A stretch of DNA of 64,000 nucleotides, taken from NCBI GenBank assembly GCA_023383815.1, contig JAHDYG010000006.1:25061-89060 (forward strand), written 5' to 3'. Position numbers and translations under genes: made by a program. This DNA comes from Rhodocyclaceae bacterium (GTDB lineage: Bacteria > Pseudomonadota > Gammaproteobacteria > Burkholderiales > Rhodocyclaceae). This document shows positions 8,558 to 17,200 of the stretch, piece by piece. The notes under the pieces are model-generated. The model was not told the origin of the DNA. It saw only the letters and a list, made by a program, of their open reading frames with translations, and made no database searches. Within the stretch, counting starts at the first letter, position 1; each line of letters begins with the position of its first letter.

Positions 8558-9052
8558 ATGACGATGCTGACCGAAGCGCAGGTCTGGAAGGCGCTCGAGG
8601 CCGTGCCCGATCCGGAGATTCCGGTCATTTCGGTGGCCGAGCTGGGGATCGTGCGTGAGGTGCAGGTCCAGGGCGGAGCGGTACGGGTGGTGGTGACTCC
8701 GACTTACTCCGGTTGTCCGGCGACCGAGGTGATCGGAGAAGACATCCGCGCGGCCCTCGTGCGCGCCGGCGCGACCACGGTGGACCTCGAGTGGCGGCTT
8801 GCACCGCCGTGGACCACCGACTGGATTGGCGAGGCCGCGAGCGAGAAATTGCGGGCCTACGGCATTGCGCCGCCGGGCGAACGTGCTGCTTCGGCGACTC
8901 AGCCGCTGCGCTTCGTGAGCCGGCGCATCGCGTGCCCGAAATGCGGTTCGAACGAAACCGAGCGCGTGTCCGAGTTCGGGTCCACGGCCTGCAAGGCGCT
9001 CTACCGCTGCCGCGCCTGCCTCGAACCCTTCGATTATTTCAAGCCGATCTAG
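8558..9052 (+). CDS. paaD: PaaD, Fe-S/DUF59 maturation protein of the epoxidase
   Basis: A 164-residue protein with an N-terminal MIP18/DUF59 domain (ALEAVPDPEIPVISVAELG; YSGCPATEVI) and a C-terminal four-cysteine zinc-ribbon-like region (CPKC at about residue 127, CRAC near the end). PaaD is needed for an active epoxidase in vivo and is thought to help assemble iron or Fe-S centres. The ATG at 8558 has AGGTGG upstream; the ORF track start is inside paaC and is wrong. Only 22 bases separate it from paaE. Confidence 0.92.
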   Translation: MTMLTEAQVWKALEAVPDPEIPVISVAELGIVREVQVQGGAVRVVVTPTYSGCPATEVIGEDIRAALVRAGATTVDLEWRLAPPWTTDWIGEAASEKLRAYGIAPPGERAASATQPLRFVSRRIACPKCGSNETERVSEFGSTACKALYRCRACLEPFDYFKPI

Positions 9053-9074
9053 AGCGGCAAACGAGAGAACGAAC

Positions 9075-10142
9075 ATGACCCCAAGATTCCATTCCCTGCG
9101 CGTCGCCGAAGTGCGGCGCGAAACCCCGGAGGCAGTGAGCCTGCGCTTCGAGGTGCCGGCCGACCTGGCCGAGGACTACCGCTTCATCCAGGGCCAGCAC
9201 CTCACCGTGCGCCACACGATCGCCGGCGAGCAACTGCGTCGCTCCTACTCGATCTGTGCGGGTGTGGACGACGGCGAGCTGCGCGTCGCGATCAAGAAGA
9301 TTCCCGGTGGCCGTTTTTCCGGCTGGGCCAACTCCGGGGTCAAGGTCGGTGATGTCCTCGAAGTGATGACGCCCGAAGGGCGCTTCCACACCCCGCTCGA
9401 TCCGGCCCAGCACAAGCACTACGTGGCCTTCGCCGCCGGCAGCGGCATCACCCCGATCCTGTCGTTGATCAAGACGACCCTCAAGGCCGAACCGTTGAGC
9501 CGTTTCACGCTCGTCTATGGCAACCGCCGCCAGGCGAGCGTGATGTTTGCAGAGGCGCTGGAGGATCTCAAGAACCGCTACCTGTCGCGCTTCGTGCTGC
9601 ACAGCCTGTTCTCGCGTGAGGAGCAGGAGGTGCCGCTCTTCAACGGGCGGCTCGACCGGGCCCGCGTCGAGCAGTTCCTAGCGACGCTGATCCCGCCCGA
9701 GTCCATCGACGTTGCCTTCATCTGCGGGCCCGGAGCGATGATCGACGAGGTCGAGGCCGGCCTGCTCGCGGCGGGCGTGCCGGGCGAGCGGATCCATCTC
9801 GAACGCTTCGGCGTGCCCGATGCTGCGCCGGAGCACCATGCCGAACCCGGCGATGCAGCCCATGCGCGGGTGACCGTGATTGCCGATGGCCTGCGGCGCG
9901 AAATGGAGTTTCACGCCTCCGATCCTTCGATTCTCGACGTCGCCCTCAAGGCCGGCATGGATCTGCCCTACTCGTGCAAGGGCGGGGTGTGCTGCACCTG
10001 CCGGGCCAAGGTGCTCGAAGGCCGGGTGCGGATGGACAAGAATTTCACGCTCGAGCAGGCGGATATCGACGACGGTTACGTACTGACCTGCCAGGCGCAT
10101 CCGCTGACCGAAAGGGTCGTGATCAGCTTCGACGACCGATGA
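9075..10142 (+). CDS. paaE: Phenylacetyl-CoA epoxidase reductase PaaE
   Basis: A 355-residue oxidoreductase that passes electrons from NADPH through FAD and a plant-type 2Fe-2S cluster to PaaA. The N-terminal flavin domain shows RRSYSICAG, the nucleotide domain GSGITPILS, and the C-terminal ferredoxin domain CKGGVCCTC plus a distal cysteine in VLTCQAHP, giving the full Cx4Cx2C...C set. Length and domain order match E. coli PaaE (356 aa). A large perfect stem-loop follows six bases after the stop. Confidence 0.95.
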   Translation: MTPRFHSLRVAEVRRETPEAVSLRFEVPADLAEDYRFIQGQHLTVRHTIAGEQLRRSYSICAGVDDGELRVAIKKIPGGRFSGWANSGVKVGDVLEVMTPEGRFHTPLDPAQHKHYVAFAAGSGITPILSLIKTTLKAEPLSRFTLVYGNRRQASVMFAEALEDLKNRYLSRFVLHSLFSREEQEVPLFNGRLDRARVEQFLATLIPPESIDVAFICGPGAMIDEVEAGLLAAGVPGERIHLERFGVPDAAPEHHAEPGDAAHARVTVIADGLRREMEFHASDPSILDVALKAGMDLPYSCKGGVCCTCRAKVLEGRVRMDKNFTLEQADIDDGYVLTCQAHPLTERVVISFDDR

Positions 10143-10147
10143 TGGCC

Positions 10148-10178
10148 GGGGCGGCGACCGGTTTCCGGTCGCCGCCCC
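10148..10178 (+). terminator. Perfect 14-bp stem-loop after paaE
   Basis: GGGGCGGCGACCGG and CCGGTCGCCGCCCC pair perfectly across a three-base TTT loop. It lies between paaE and the TetR gene. No U-tract follows, so it may be a partial terminator or a 3' stability hairpin protecting the paaA-E transcript. Confidence 0.6.
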
Positions 10179-10213
10179 GCTCCTCCAACACCGCATCGCA
10201 ACAGGAGTCCGGG

Positions 10214-10843
10214 ATGGCGAGAGGCAAGGCGCCGACATTCGAGCAACAGCGCAACGCAATCATGGATGCGGCCGCGGAGTGGTTTGCGCGCAAGGGCTTC
10301 CACAATGCGACGACGGCCGAGATCGCGCGCGCCTGCGGAGTGTCCAAGCCGCTCCTGTATCACTATTACCGCGACAAGGAGCACCTGCTGTTCGACATCG
10401 CGGACAGCTACATCGACCGGCTGCTCGGCGTGGTGGCCGAAGTCGAGGCGCGCAGGAAGGAGCCCGAGGCGCATTTCGCAGCACTGGTCGAAGGCTTCCT
10501 GAAGACCTATGCCAGTGCCCAGTACTACCACGTGGTTCTGGTCCAGGACGTCAAGTTCCTGCAGGCGGAGCAGGCCGAACGGATTCGCGGGAAGCAGCGT
10601 CGGGTCGTCGCGGCAGTTGCGGTGGCGCTGCGCCGTCTCGAACCCGGTCTGCAGCCGAAGGGCCTGGAGACACCGGTCACGATGATCCTGTTCGGCATGA
10701 TCAACTGGCTCTACACCTGGGTGCATCCCGACGGGCCGTTGCGCATCGAGGATCTTGCCCCGGTCGTGACCCGTCTCTTCCTCGACGGGGTGCACGGGGT
10801 TGCCGCACGCCCCCGTGCGCTTGCAGCGACGGCTGTGGGTTAG
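10214..10843 (+). CDS. paaR: TetR-family regulator of the paa cluster
   Basis: A 209-residue TetR-type repressor. The N-terminal helix-turn-helix is clear: FARKGFHNATTAEIARACGVSKPLLYHYYRDKEHLL spans roughly residues 24-59, and the ligand-binding half is alpha-helical. In related betaproteobacteria a TetR protein called PaaR represses paa genes and is released by phenylacetyl-CoA; position and family support the same role here, by inference. The ATG at 10214 has AGGAG six bases upstream; the ORF track start lies inside paaE. Likely targets are the palindromes at 1931 and possibly 10867. Confidence 0.8.
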   Translation: MARGKAPTFEQQRNAIMDAAAEWFARKGFHNATTAEIARACGVSKPLLYHYYRDKEHLLFDIADSYIDRLLGVVAEVEARRKEPEAHFAALVEGFLKTYASAQYYHVVLVQDVKFLQAEQAERIRGKQRRVVAAVAVALRRLEPGLQPKGLETPVTMILFGMINWLYTWVHPDGPLRIEDLAPVVTRLFLDGVHGVAARPRALAATAVG

Positions 10844-10866
10844 TCGGCCATCGAGGGTGTGCGGGT

Positions 10867-10880
10867 TTGTTCGCGAACAA
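10867..10880. promoter_or_regulatory. Perfect 14-bp palindrome upstream of the thiolase
   Basis: TTGTTCGCGAACAA is a perfect palindrome in the 90-base gap between the TetR gene and the thiolase. Position and symmetry suggest a protein-binding site. It shares the TTG...CAA ends and central CG of the paaG operator but is otherwise different. Confidence 0.4.
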
Positions 10881-10933
10881 CGTGTACCCGGGACACTGGA
10901 TACAGGCACAATGGACACAAGGAGAACCGTGCA

Positions 10934-12136
10934 GTGAATGAAGTCTTTATCTGTGATGGCATCCGCACGCCGATCGGTCGCTATGGCGGCGCGCTGGCGG
11001 GCGTACGCACCGACGATCTGGCCGCGCACCCGATCAAGGCCCTGATGGCGCGCAATCCCGGCGTCGACTGGGCAGCGGTCGATGACATCTATTACGGCTG
11101 CGCCAACCAGGCGGGCGAGGACAACCGCAACGTCGCACGCATGGCGGGGCTGCTGGCCGGTCTGCCGGTGGCGGTGGCCGGCGCAACGCTCAACCGTTTG
11201 TGTGGCTCGGGCATGGATGCGGTCGGCACCGCCGCGCGCGCCATCCGCTGCGGTGAAGCGGAGCTGATGATTGCCGGCGGGGTCGAGAGCATGAGCCGCG
11301 CGCCGTTCGTGATCGCGAAGGCCGAGTCCGCGTTCTCCCGCGCCGCGAAGATCGAGGACACGACGATCGGCTGGCGCTTCGTCAACCCGCTGATGAAGGC
11401 GCGCTACGGCATCGACTCGATGCCCGAGACGGCCGAGAACGTCGTCGCCGAGTACGGGATCTCGCGCGAGCGTCAGGACGCGTTTGCGCTGCGCAGTCAG
11501 CAGCGCTATGCGGCTGCGCTGGAGCGCGGCTTCTATGCCGGAGAGATCGTGCCGGTCGAGATCGCCCAGAAGAAGGGCGATCCGCTGATCGTCGACCGCG
11601 ACGAGCACCCGCGCGCAACCACGCTGGAGGCGCTTGCGAAGCTCAAGGGCGTCGTGCGCCCCGATGGCAGTGTCACGGCGGGCAATGCCTCGGGCACCAA
11701 CGACGGTTCGGTTGCGCTGATCCTCGCATCCGAGGCCGGCGTTCGCCGCCACGGCCTGACGCCGCGCGCCCGCGTGCTGGGCATGGCCACCGCCGGGGTC
11801 GAGCCGCGCATCATGGGCATCGGACCGGCACCTGCGACGCAGAAGCTGCTGGCGCGGCTCGGGCTTACGCTCGATCGCATGGATGTCATCGAACTCAACG
11901 AAGCCTTTGCCGGGCAGGCGCTCGGTGTCCTCCATCTTCTGGGTCTGCCCGACGACGCGGCGCAGGTGAATCCCAATGGTGGCGCGATCGCACTGGGCCA
12001 TCCGCTTGGCGCGTCGGGCGCGCGACTCGTGCTCACCGCGATGCGTCAGCTCGAAGCGGGCGGGGGGCGCTACGCACTGGCGACGATGTGCATCGGGGTC
12101 GGCCAGGGAATTGCAACCGTAATCGAAAAAATTTGA
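10934..12136 (+). CDS. paaJ: Beta-ketoadipyl-CoA thiolase (PaaJ/PcaF type)
   Basis: A 400-residue thiolase that cleaves 3-oxoadipyl-CoA to succinyl-CoA and acetyl-CoA, and in PaaJ also the C8 intermediate. The acyl-accepting cysteine is C90 (LNRLCGSGMDAV), with GHPLGASGAR and a C-terminal CIGVGQG completing the active site. The start is GTG at 10934, supported by AAGGAG about nine bases upstream and by the 400-residue family length; the ORF track adds 25 non-homologous codons. PaaJ and PcaF are nearly indistinguishable by sequence, and context favours phenylacetate degradation. Confidence 0.88.
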   Translation: MNEVFICDGIRTPIGRYGGALAGVRTDDLAAHPIKALMARNPGVDWAAVDDIYYGCANQAGEDNRNVARMAGLLAGLPVAVAGATLNRLCGSGMDAVGTAARAIRCGEAELMIAGGVESMSRAPFVIAKAESAFSRAAKIEDTTIGWRFVNPLMKARYGIDSMPETAENVVAEYGISRERQDAFALRSQQRYAAALERGFYAGEIVPVEIAQKKGDPLIVDRDEHPRATTLEALAKLKGVVRPDGSVTAGNASGTNDGSVALILASEAGVRRHGLTPRARVLGMATAGVEPRIMGIGPAPATQKLLARLGLTLDRMDVIELNEAFAGQALGVLHLLGLPDDAAQVNPNGGAIALGHPLGASGARLVLTAMRQLEAGGGRYALATMCIGVGQGIATVIEKI

Positions 12137-12236
12137 TGAATCTGATACTGTTGGAAGGGTCAACTAGTGTAAATTTGTAGCACGTGGGCGCGGCAATCTT
12201 GCTGCGCTCACTCGATAACGACGAGGAGGAGACACA

Positions 12237-13385
12237 ATGAAGCTCAGAAACGCCCTGGTGGCCGCACTTGGCCTTGCCTTTGCAGCAGGCGTCGCGAACG
12301 CCCAGATCACGGTCGGCGTCACGGTCTCGGCGACCGGTCCGGCCGCTTCGCTCGGCATCCCGGAGCGCAACACCATCGCCCTGATGCCGCAGGAAATCGC
12401 CGGGCAGAAGGTCAATTACATCGTTCTCGACGACGCTTCCGACACCACCACGGCGGTCAAGAACATCCGCAAGCTGATTTCCGAAGACAAGGTCGACATC
12501 GTTCTCGGTTCGACGACCAGCCCGAACTCGCTGGCAATGATCGATGTTGCGGCCGAAGGGAAGACACCGATGATCTCGATGGCGGCCTCCAGCCGGATCG
12601 TCGAGCCGGTCGACGACAAGAAGCGCTGGGTCTTCAAGACCCCGCAGAACGACGCCCAGATGTCGACCGCGATTCTTGAGCACATGACGAACAACGGCGT
12701 CAAGACGGTTGCCTTCATTGGGTTCGCGGATGCATACGGCGAGGGCTGGTACGAGCAGTTCAACACGCTCGTCGATGTGCGCGGCCTGAAGATGGTTGCC
12801 AACGAACGCTACAACCGCACCGATACCTCGGTGACGGGCCAGATCCTGAAGATCGTCTCGGCCAATCCGGATGCGATCCTGATCGCGGGTTCCGGAACGC
12901 CTGCCGCGCTGCCGCAGAAGGCGCTCAAGGAGCGGGGCTACAAGGGCAAGATCTACCAGACCCACGGTGTTGCCAACAACGACTTCCTGCGCGTCTGTGG
13001 TCGTGACTGCGAAGGCACCTTGCTGCCCGCCGGCCCGGTGCTGGTCGCGTCTCAACTGCCCGACAGCAACCCGGTCAAGAAGAGCGCTCTGGCGTACATC
13101 ACCAAGTACGAGGCGGCTCACGGTCCCGGCAGCGTGTCGACCTTTGGTGCGCACGCATGGGATTCCGGCCTGCTGATGGCTGCTGCCGTCCCCGAGGCCC
13201 TCAAGGCGGCCAAGCCCGGCACCGCCGAGTTCCGTGCCGCCTTGCGTGATGCCCTGGAGAACCTCAAGGAAGTTCCGGCTGCGCATGGCATCTACAGCAT
13301 GAGCCCGACCGACCACCTGGGTCTCGACCAGCGCTCGCGCGTGATGGTGCAGATCCAGGGCGGTGCCTGGAAAGTCGTCCAGTAA
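12237..13385 (+). CDS. Periplasmic binding protein, branched-chain amino acid/aromatic acid type
   Basis: A 382-residue secreted ligand-binding protein of the LivK/type I periplasmic binding family. A signal peptide is evident (MKLRNALVAALGLAFAAGVANA, cut before QITVG). GVTVSATGPAASLGIPERN and the later AFIGFADAYGEGW match ABC binding proteins. It opens a four-gene transporter operon directly after the paa genes. Such transporters near aromatic-degradation clusters often import aromatic acids rather than amino acids, so phenylacetate or a related acid is a reasonable guess but is not shown by the sequence. A GACGAGGAGGAG ribosome site precedes the ATG. Confidence 0.85.
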   Translation: MKLRNALVAALGLAFAAGVANAQITVGVTVSATGPAASLGIPERNTIALMPQEIAGQKVNYIVLDDASDTTTAVKNIRKLISEDKVDIVLGSTTSPNSLAMIDVAAEGKTPMISMAASSRIVEPVDDKKRWVFKTPQNDAQMSTAILEHMTNNGVKTVAFIGFADAYGEGWYEQFNTLVDVRGLKMVANERYNRTDTSVTGQILKIVSANPDAILIAGSGTPAALPQKALKERGYKGKIYQTHGVANNDFLRVCGRDCEGTLLPAGPVLVASQLPDSNPVKKSALAYITKYEAAHGPGSVSTFGAHAWDSGLLMAAAVPEALKAAKPGTAEFRAALRDALENLKEVPAAHGIYSMSPTDHLGLDQRSRVMVQIQGGAWKVVQ

Positions 13386-13479
13386 CCGACTCATGTCGCG
13401 CCCGCCGGCACCGTCCGGTGACGGTGGGCATCGATTCGAAGCAGGTTCGTTTCACATCCTCCTGTTCCTGACTGAAGGT

Positions 13480-13505
13480 CCGGCCCGTCGCGCGCGACGG
13501 GCCGG
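13480..13505 (+). other. Perfect inverted repeat between binding protein and livH
   Basis: Eleven-base arms CCGGCCCGTCG and CGACGGGCCGG flank a CGCG loop; the whole 26-base element is a perfect palindrome. It ends 15 bases before the livH ATG. A weaker hairpin (CACCGTC/GACGGTG) lies at 13411-13428. Stem-loops between a binding-protein gene and its permease genes commonly lower permease expression, which would explain it. Confidence 0.55.
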
Positions 13506-13520
13506 TAACGAGGTTCGTTC

Positions 13521-14558
13521 ATGGATTTCCAGATAGCCCTGATCCTGGGTCTGGACGGCGTGACCAACGGTGCAATCTATGCACTGCTGGCGCTGGCACT
13601 GGTGCTGGTGTTTGCCGTGACCCGGGTGATCTTCATTCCGCAGGGGGAGTTCGTCGCATACGGTGCGCTGACCCTTGCGATGATCGAGAACGGTTTTCTG
13701 CCGGCCACCATCTGGCTGCTGATCGGTGCCGGTGTGCTGGTAGCGCTGATCGACGGTGTCGCTGCGGTGCGTGGCGGCGCGGCCCGCAAGCTGCCGGCGA
13801 TCGTTGCGCTCAATATCCTCTATCCGCTCGTGCTGCTCGGACTGGTGTGGTCGCTCCCGCTTGCGAACATGCCGCTCGCGGTGCAGGTGCTGGCGACCGT
13901 GCTGATCGTCGTGCCGATGGGGCCGATGATGTACCGCATCATCTACCAGCCAATCGCCGAAGCACCCGTGCTGGTGCTGCTCATCGTATCGGTCGCGGCC
14001 CACGTCGCGATGGTCGGACTCGGGCTGGTGTTCTTCGGTGCCGAGGGCTACCGTACCCCGCCGTTCGCCGATGCGCGGTTCGAGCTCGGACCGCTGAGCC
14101 TGACCGGGCAGATGATCTGGGTCATGATGTCCTCGCTGGTGCTGATCATTGCGCTGGCGCTGTTCTTCGGCCGCACGATCTATGGCAAGGCGCTCCGGGC
14201 GACCGCGATCAACCGCAACGGCGCCCGCCTGATGGGGATCTCGCCTGCACTCGCGGGCAAACTCACCTTCTTTCTTGCTGCGTTGATCGGCGTGCTCTCG
14301 GGCGTGCTGATCAGCCCGATCACCACCATCTACTACGACAGCGGTTTCCTGATCGGCCTCAAGGGCTTCGTTGCCGCGATCATCGGTGGGCTCGCAAGCT
14401 ATCCGATCGCCGCCGGAGGCGCGATTCTGGTCGGTCTGCTCGAATCCTTCAGCTCGTTCTGGGCGAGCGCCTACAAGGAAGTCATCGTGTTCACCCTGGT
14501 CATCCCGGTCCTGCTGTGGCGTTCGCTGACCACGCACCACATGGAGGAGGAAGAATGA
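13521..14558 (+). CDS. livH: ABC transporter permease LivH
   Basis: A 345-residue inner-membrane permease of the LivH family with multiple hydrophobic segments. The start LGLDGVTNGAIYALLALALVLVFAV is characteristic, and the FFLAALIGVLSGVLISP and GLKGFVAAIIGGLASYP regions match LivH. It is somewhat longer than typical LivH (about 290-310 aa) because of an extra hydrophobic stretch around residues 65-115. The stop overlaps the next start (ATGA), so it is translationally coupled to the LivM-LivG fusion. Confidence 0.88.
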   Translation: MDFQIALILGLDGVTNGAIYALLALALVLVFAVTRVIFIPQGEFVAYGALTLAMIENGFLPATIWLLIGAGVLVALIDGVAAVRGGAARKLPAIVALNILYPLVLLGLVWSLPLANMPLAVQVLATVLIVVPMGPMMYRIIYQPIAEAPVLVLLIVSVAAHVAMVGLGLVFFGAEGYRTPPFADARFELGPLSLTGQMIWVMMSSLVLIIALALFFGRTIYGKALRATAINRNGARLMGISPALAGKLTFFLAALIGVLSGVLISPITTIYYDSGFLIGLKGFVAAIIGGLASYPIAAGGAILVGLLESFSSFWASAYKEVIVFTLVIPVLLWRSLTTHHMEEEE

Positions 14559-16369
14559 AATCCGGTCTTTCTCCGCGCGTCGTGATGGGCGTGTTCGTCG
14601 TCGTGCTCGCGCTCGCCCCGCTCACCCTGTCGGCGTTCTACGTGACCCTGCTCAACTACATCGGCCTGTATGCGATGGTCGCGATCGGGCTGGTGCTGCT
14701 CACCGGCGTTGGCGGACTCACGAGCTTCGGCCAGGCCGCCTTCGTCGGGCTGGGCGCCTACACGACCGGTGTCCTGACGACGGCGACCGAACTTCCGGTG
14801 TGGCTCGCCTGGCTTTCGTACTCGCCCTGGCTCACCCTGGTCGCCGGGCTGGTGTTCACCGGTGTCCTTGCGATGCTCATCGGCGCGCTGACCCTCAGGC
14901 TGTCCGGGCACTATCTGCCGCTGGGAACCATTGCCTGGGGGATCAGCCTGTACTTCCTGTTCGGTACGATGGAAATCCTGGGTGGCCATACCGGCTTCGG
15001 AGGGCTGCCCGCGATCACGGTCTTCGGCTACGAGCTGCGTCAGGGGCACGAGATCTTCTACCTGATCTGGGCCTTCGTACTGCTTGCGATCATCACGACG
15101 CAGAACCTTCTCGATTCGCGTGAAGGGCGCGCCATCCGGGCGCTCAAGGGTGGCATGGTGATGGCCGAGGCGATGGGGGTGAATACCGCGCGGGCGCGGA
15201 TGATCATCTTCGTCATCGCTGCGTTGCTCGCCTGCGCCTCGGGCTGGCTCTATGCCCACATGCAGCGCTTCGTGAATCCGACCCCGTTCGGCCTGCACAT
15301 GGGCATCGAGTATCTGTTCATGGCGGTGGTCGGCGGCGCAGGGCACGTATGGGGAGCGCTGGTTGGCGCAGGGCTCATCACGGTGCTCAAGCAGTGGCTG
15401 CAGGACGTGTTGCCCAAGGTCTTCGGCCAGAGCGGCAACTTCGAAGTCATCTTCTTCGGCTTCATGATGGTGTTCATCCTGCACAAGGCCCGTGGTGGTC
15501 TGTGGCCGATTCTGGTGGCGCTGACGCAGCGTGTGCTGCCGGTGCGAGGTGTCCAGCGCAGCATCGATTCCGGTGCCGAGCAGTTGCCGCGAAGGGCGCA
15601 GCCCAAGCCAGGCGACCTGCTGCTGTCGGGTAAGGAAGTCACGCGCCGCTTCGGCGGACTGGTGGCCTGCAACGGACTGAGCCTCGATGTACGCGCCGGA
15701 GAGATCCTGGCGCTGATCGGTCCGAACGGTGCCGGCAAGAGCACGATGTTCAACCAGATCTCGGGCGTCGATACGCCGACCTCGGGTGAAGTCACCTTCC
15801 TCGGCAAATCGGTGGCTGGGCGCGGCTCGCGAGAGATCGCGCGCATGGGCATGAGCCGCACCTTCCAGCACGTCAAGCTGCTGCCGACGATGAGCGTGCT
15901 CGAGAACGTCGCGATCGGTGCCCACGTGCGCGGGTCGAAGGGCGTACTCTCGGCCGCGTGGCGACTCGACCGGCGCGAGGAGGCGCGATTGCTCGCCGAA
16001 GCTGCGCGGCAGATCGAACGCGTCGGACTGGCCGAGCACATGCACGAGGAGGCAGGCAGCCTCGCGCTGGGCCAGCAGCGCATCCTGGAGATCGCCCGCG
16101 CGCTCGCGTCCGATCCGTGCCTGCTGCTCCTCGACGAGCCGGCAGCCGGACTGCGCTACAAGGAAAAGCAGGCGCTGGGGGACCTGCTGCGCAAGTTGCG
16201 CAGCGAGGGGATGGGCATCCTCCTCGTCGAGCACGACATGGATTTCGTCATGGGGCTAGTCGATCGCATCGTCGTGATGGAGTTCGGACAGAAGATCGCC
16301 GAAGGCCTTCCGGCCGAGGTACAGGCGGATCCGGCCGTGCTGGAAGCCTATCTGGGAGGGGTGGAATGA
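14555..16369 (+). CDS. livMG: Fused LivM permease and LivG ATPase
   Basis: A 604-residue fusion. Residues 1 to about 330 form a LivM-type permease (GGLTSFGQAAFVGLGAYT; VVGGAGHVWGALVGA). After a short arginine/proline-rich linker, residues from about 353 form a LivG ATPase with Walker A GPNGAGKS at 389-396, the signature region SLALGQQR and Walker B LLLLDEPAAG. No stop or frameshift lies between the halves, so it is a real single ORF. The ATG at 14555 overlaps the livH stop; the ORF track start is within livH. Fusion enforces one ATPase per permease. The ABC signature is ALGQQ rather than LSGGQ, as is common in LivG. Confidence 0.9.
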   Translation: MKSGLSPRVVMGVFVVVLALAPLTLSAFYVTLLNYIGLYAMVAIGLVLLTGVGGLTSFGQAAFVGLGAYTTGVLTTATELPVWLAWLSYSPWLTLVAGLVFTGVLAMLIGALTLRLSGHYLPLGTIAWGISLYFLFGTMEILGGHTGFGGLPAITVFGYELRQGHEIFYLIWAFVLLAIITTQNLLDSREGRAIRALKGGMVMAEAMGVNTARARMIIFVIAALLACASGWLYAHMQRFVNPTPFGLHMGIEYLFMAVVGGAGHVWGALVGAGLITVLKQWLQDVLPKVFGQSGNFEVIFFGFMMVFILHKARGGLWPILVALTQRVLPVRGVQRSIDSGAEQLPRRAQPKPGDLLLSGKEVTRRFGGLVACNGLSLDVRAGEILALIGPNGAGKSTMFNQISGVDTPTSGEVTFLGKSVAGRGSREIARMGMSRTFQHVKLLPTMSVLENVAIGAHVRGSKGVLSAAWRLDRREEARLLAEAARQIERVGLAEHMHEEAGSLALGQQRILEIARALASDPCLLLLDEPAAGLRYKEKQALGDLLRKLRSEGMGILLVEHDMDFVMGLVDRIVVMEFGQKIAEGLPAEVQADPAVLEAYLGGVE

Positions 16370-17127
16370 GCGCCGCAGGGACCGAAATCGTTCTGGAAAC
16401 GCGCGACCTGTGCGTGTCGTACGGCAAGGTGCAGGCGCTGCACAACGCCAACATCCGCGTCGGCAAGGGCCAGATCGTCACCGTCATCGGGCCGAATGGA
16501 GCGGGCAAGACGACGATGCTCTCCGCGATCATGGGCGTGTTGCCGTCCAGCGGCGAGATCCGTTTCGATGGCGCGACCGAGCATTCACCGGAAGTCGAGC
16601 ACATGGTGGCGCGCGGGATGAACCTCGTGCCCGAAAAGCGGGATCTCTTTGGCGAGATGAGCGTCGAGGACAACCTCGTGCTCGGTGCCTTCCAGCGCTA
16701 CCGCGAAGGCAAGCGGGATCATGGCCAGACGATGGAGGAGGTGTATGCCCTCTTCCCGCGCCTGAAGGAGCGTCACAACCAGCTGGCCGGCACGCTCTCG
16801 GGGGGCGAGCGGCAGATGCTGGCGGTCGGCCGCGCACTGATGGCCAAGCCGCGGCTGCTGATGCTCGACGAGCCGAGCCTGGGCCTGGCCCCGCTGATCG
16901 TGCGCGAGATTTTCCGGATCATCTCGGAGCTGAGAAGCCGCGGCGTCTCGATCCTCCTCATCGAGCAGAATGCGCGCGCCGCGCTGCAGGTCGCGGACTA
17001 TGCTTATGTGCTGGAGATGGGCGAGATCGCAATGGAGGGTCCGGCTCATGAGCTTGCCGACGATCCGCGCGTGATCGAAACCTACCTCGGTCTGGGCGGC
17101 AAGCACCAGGACAAGCTGGCCGGCTGA
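16366..17127 (+). CDS. livF: ABC transporter ATPase LivF
   Basis: A 253-residue ATP-binding subunit. Walker A is IGPNGAGKTT, the signature is LSGGERQML and Walker B is LLMLDEPSLGLAP, all intact, followed by the LivF switch region LLIEQNARAAL. It pairs with the LivG half of the upstream fusion as the second nucleotide-binding domain. The ATG at 16366 overlaps the livMG stop (ATGA). It is the last gene of the transporter operon and faces the convergent GNAT gene. Confidence 0.9.
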   Translation: MSAAGTEIVLETRDLCVSYGKVQALHNANIRVGKGQIVTVIGPNGAGKTTMLSAIMGVLPSSGEIRFDGATEHSPEVEHMVARGMNLVPEKRDLFGEMSVEDNLVLGAFQRYREGKRDHGQTMEEVYALFPRLKERHNQLAGTLSGGERQMLAVGRALMAKPRLLMLDEPSLGLAPLIVREIFRIISELRSRGVSILLIEQNARAALQVADYAYVLEMGEIAMEGPAHELADDPRVIETYLGLGGKHQDKLAG

Positions 17128-17150
17128 ACGCTGTCACCGGGCTCCGGGAT

Positions 17151-17170
17151 CGCCCCGACTTCAAGGGGCG
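17151..17170. terminator. Possible bidirectional terminator hairpin
   Basis: CGCCCC and GGGGCG pair around an eight-base loop in the gap between the convergent livF and GNAT genes. The stem is short and lacks a T-tract, so the call is weak. Confidence 0.3.
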
Positions 17171-17200
17171 CGCCCGGCCTTTCGGCTGGCGGACCGGCCC

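Noticed and set aside
10076-12163. 695-residue minus-strand ORF opposite paaR and the thiolase
   Set aside because: Antisense shadow; both plus-strand genes have complete family motifs and ribosome sites.
12137-12236. Promoter upstream of the binding-protein gene (TTGGAA ... TAAATT)
   Set aside because: The hexamers are only 13 bases apart, too close for a sigma70 promoter. No better pair was found.
14555-16369. Possible missing stop or frameshift joining livM and livG
   Set aside because: The frame is continuous through a plausible linker and both domains are intact, so I treat it as a real fusion.
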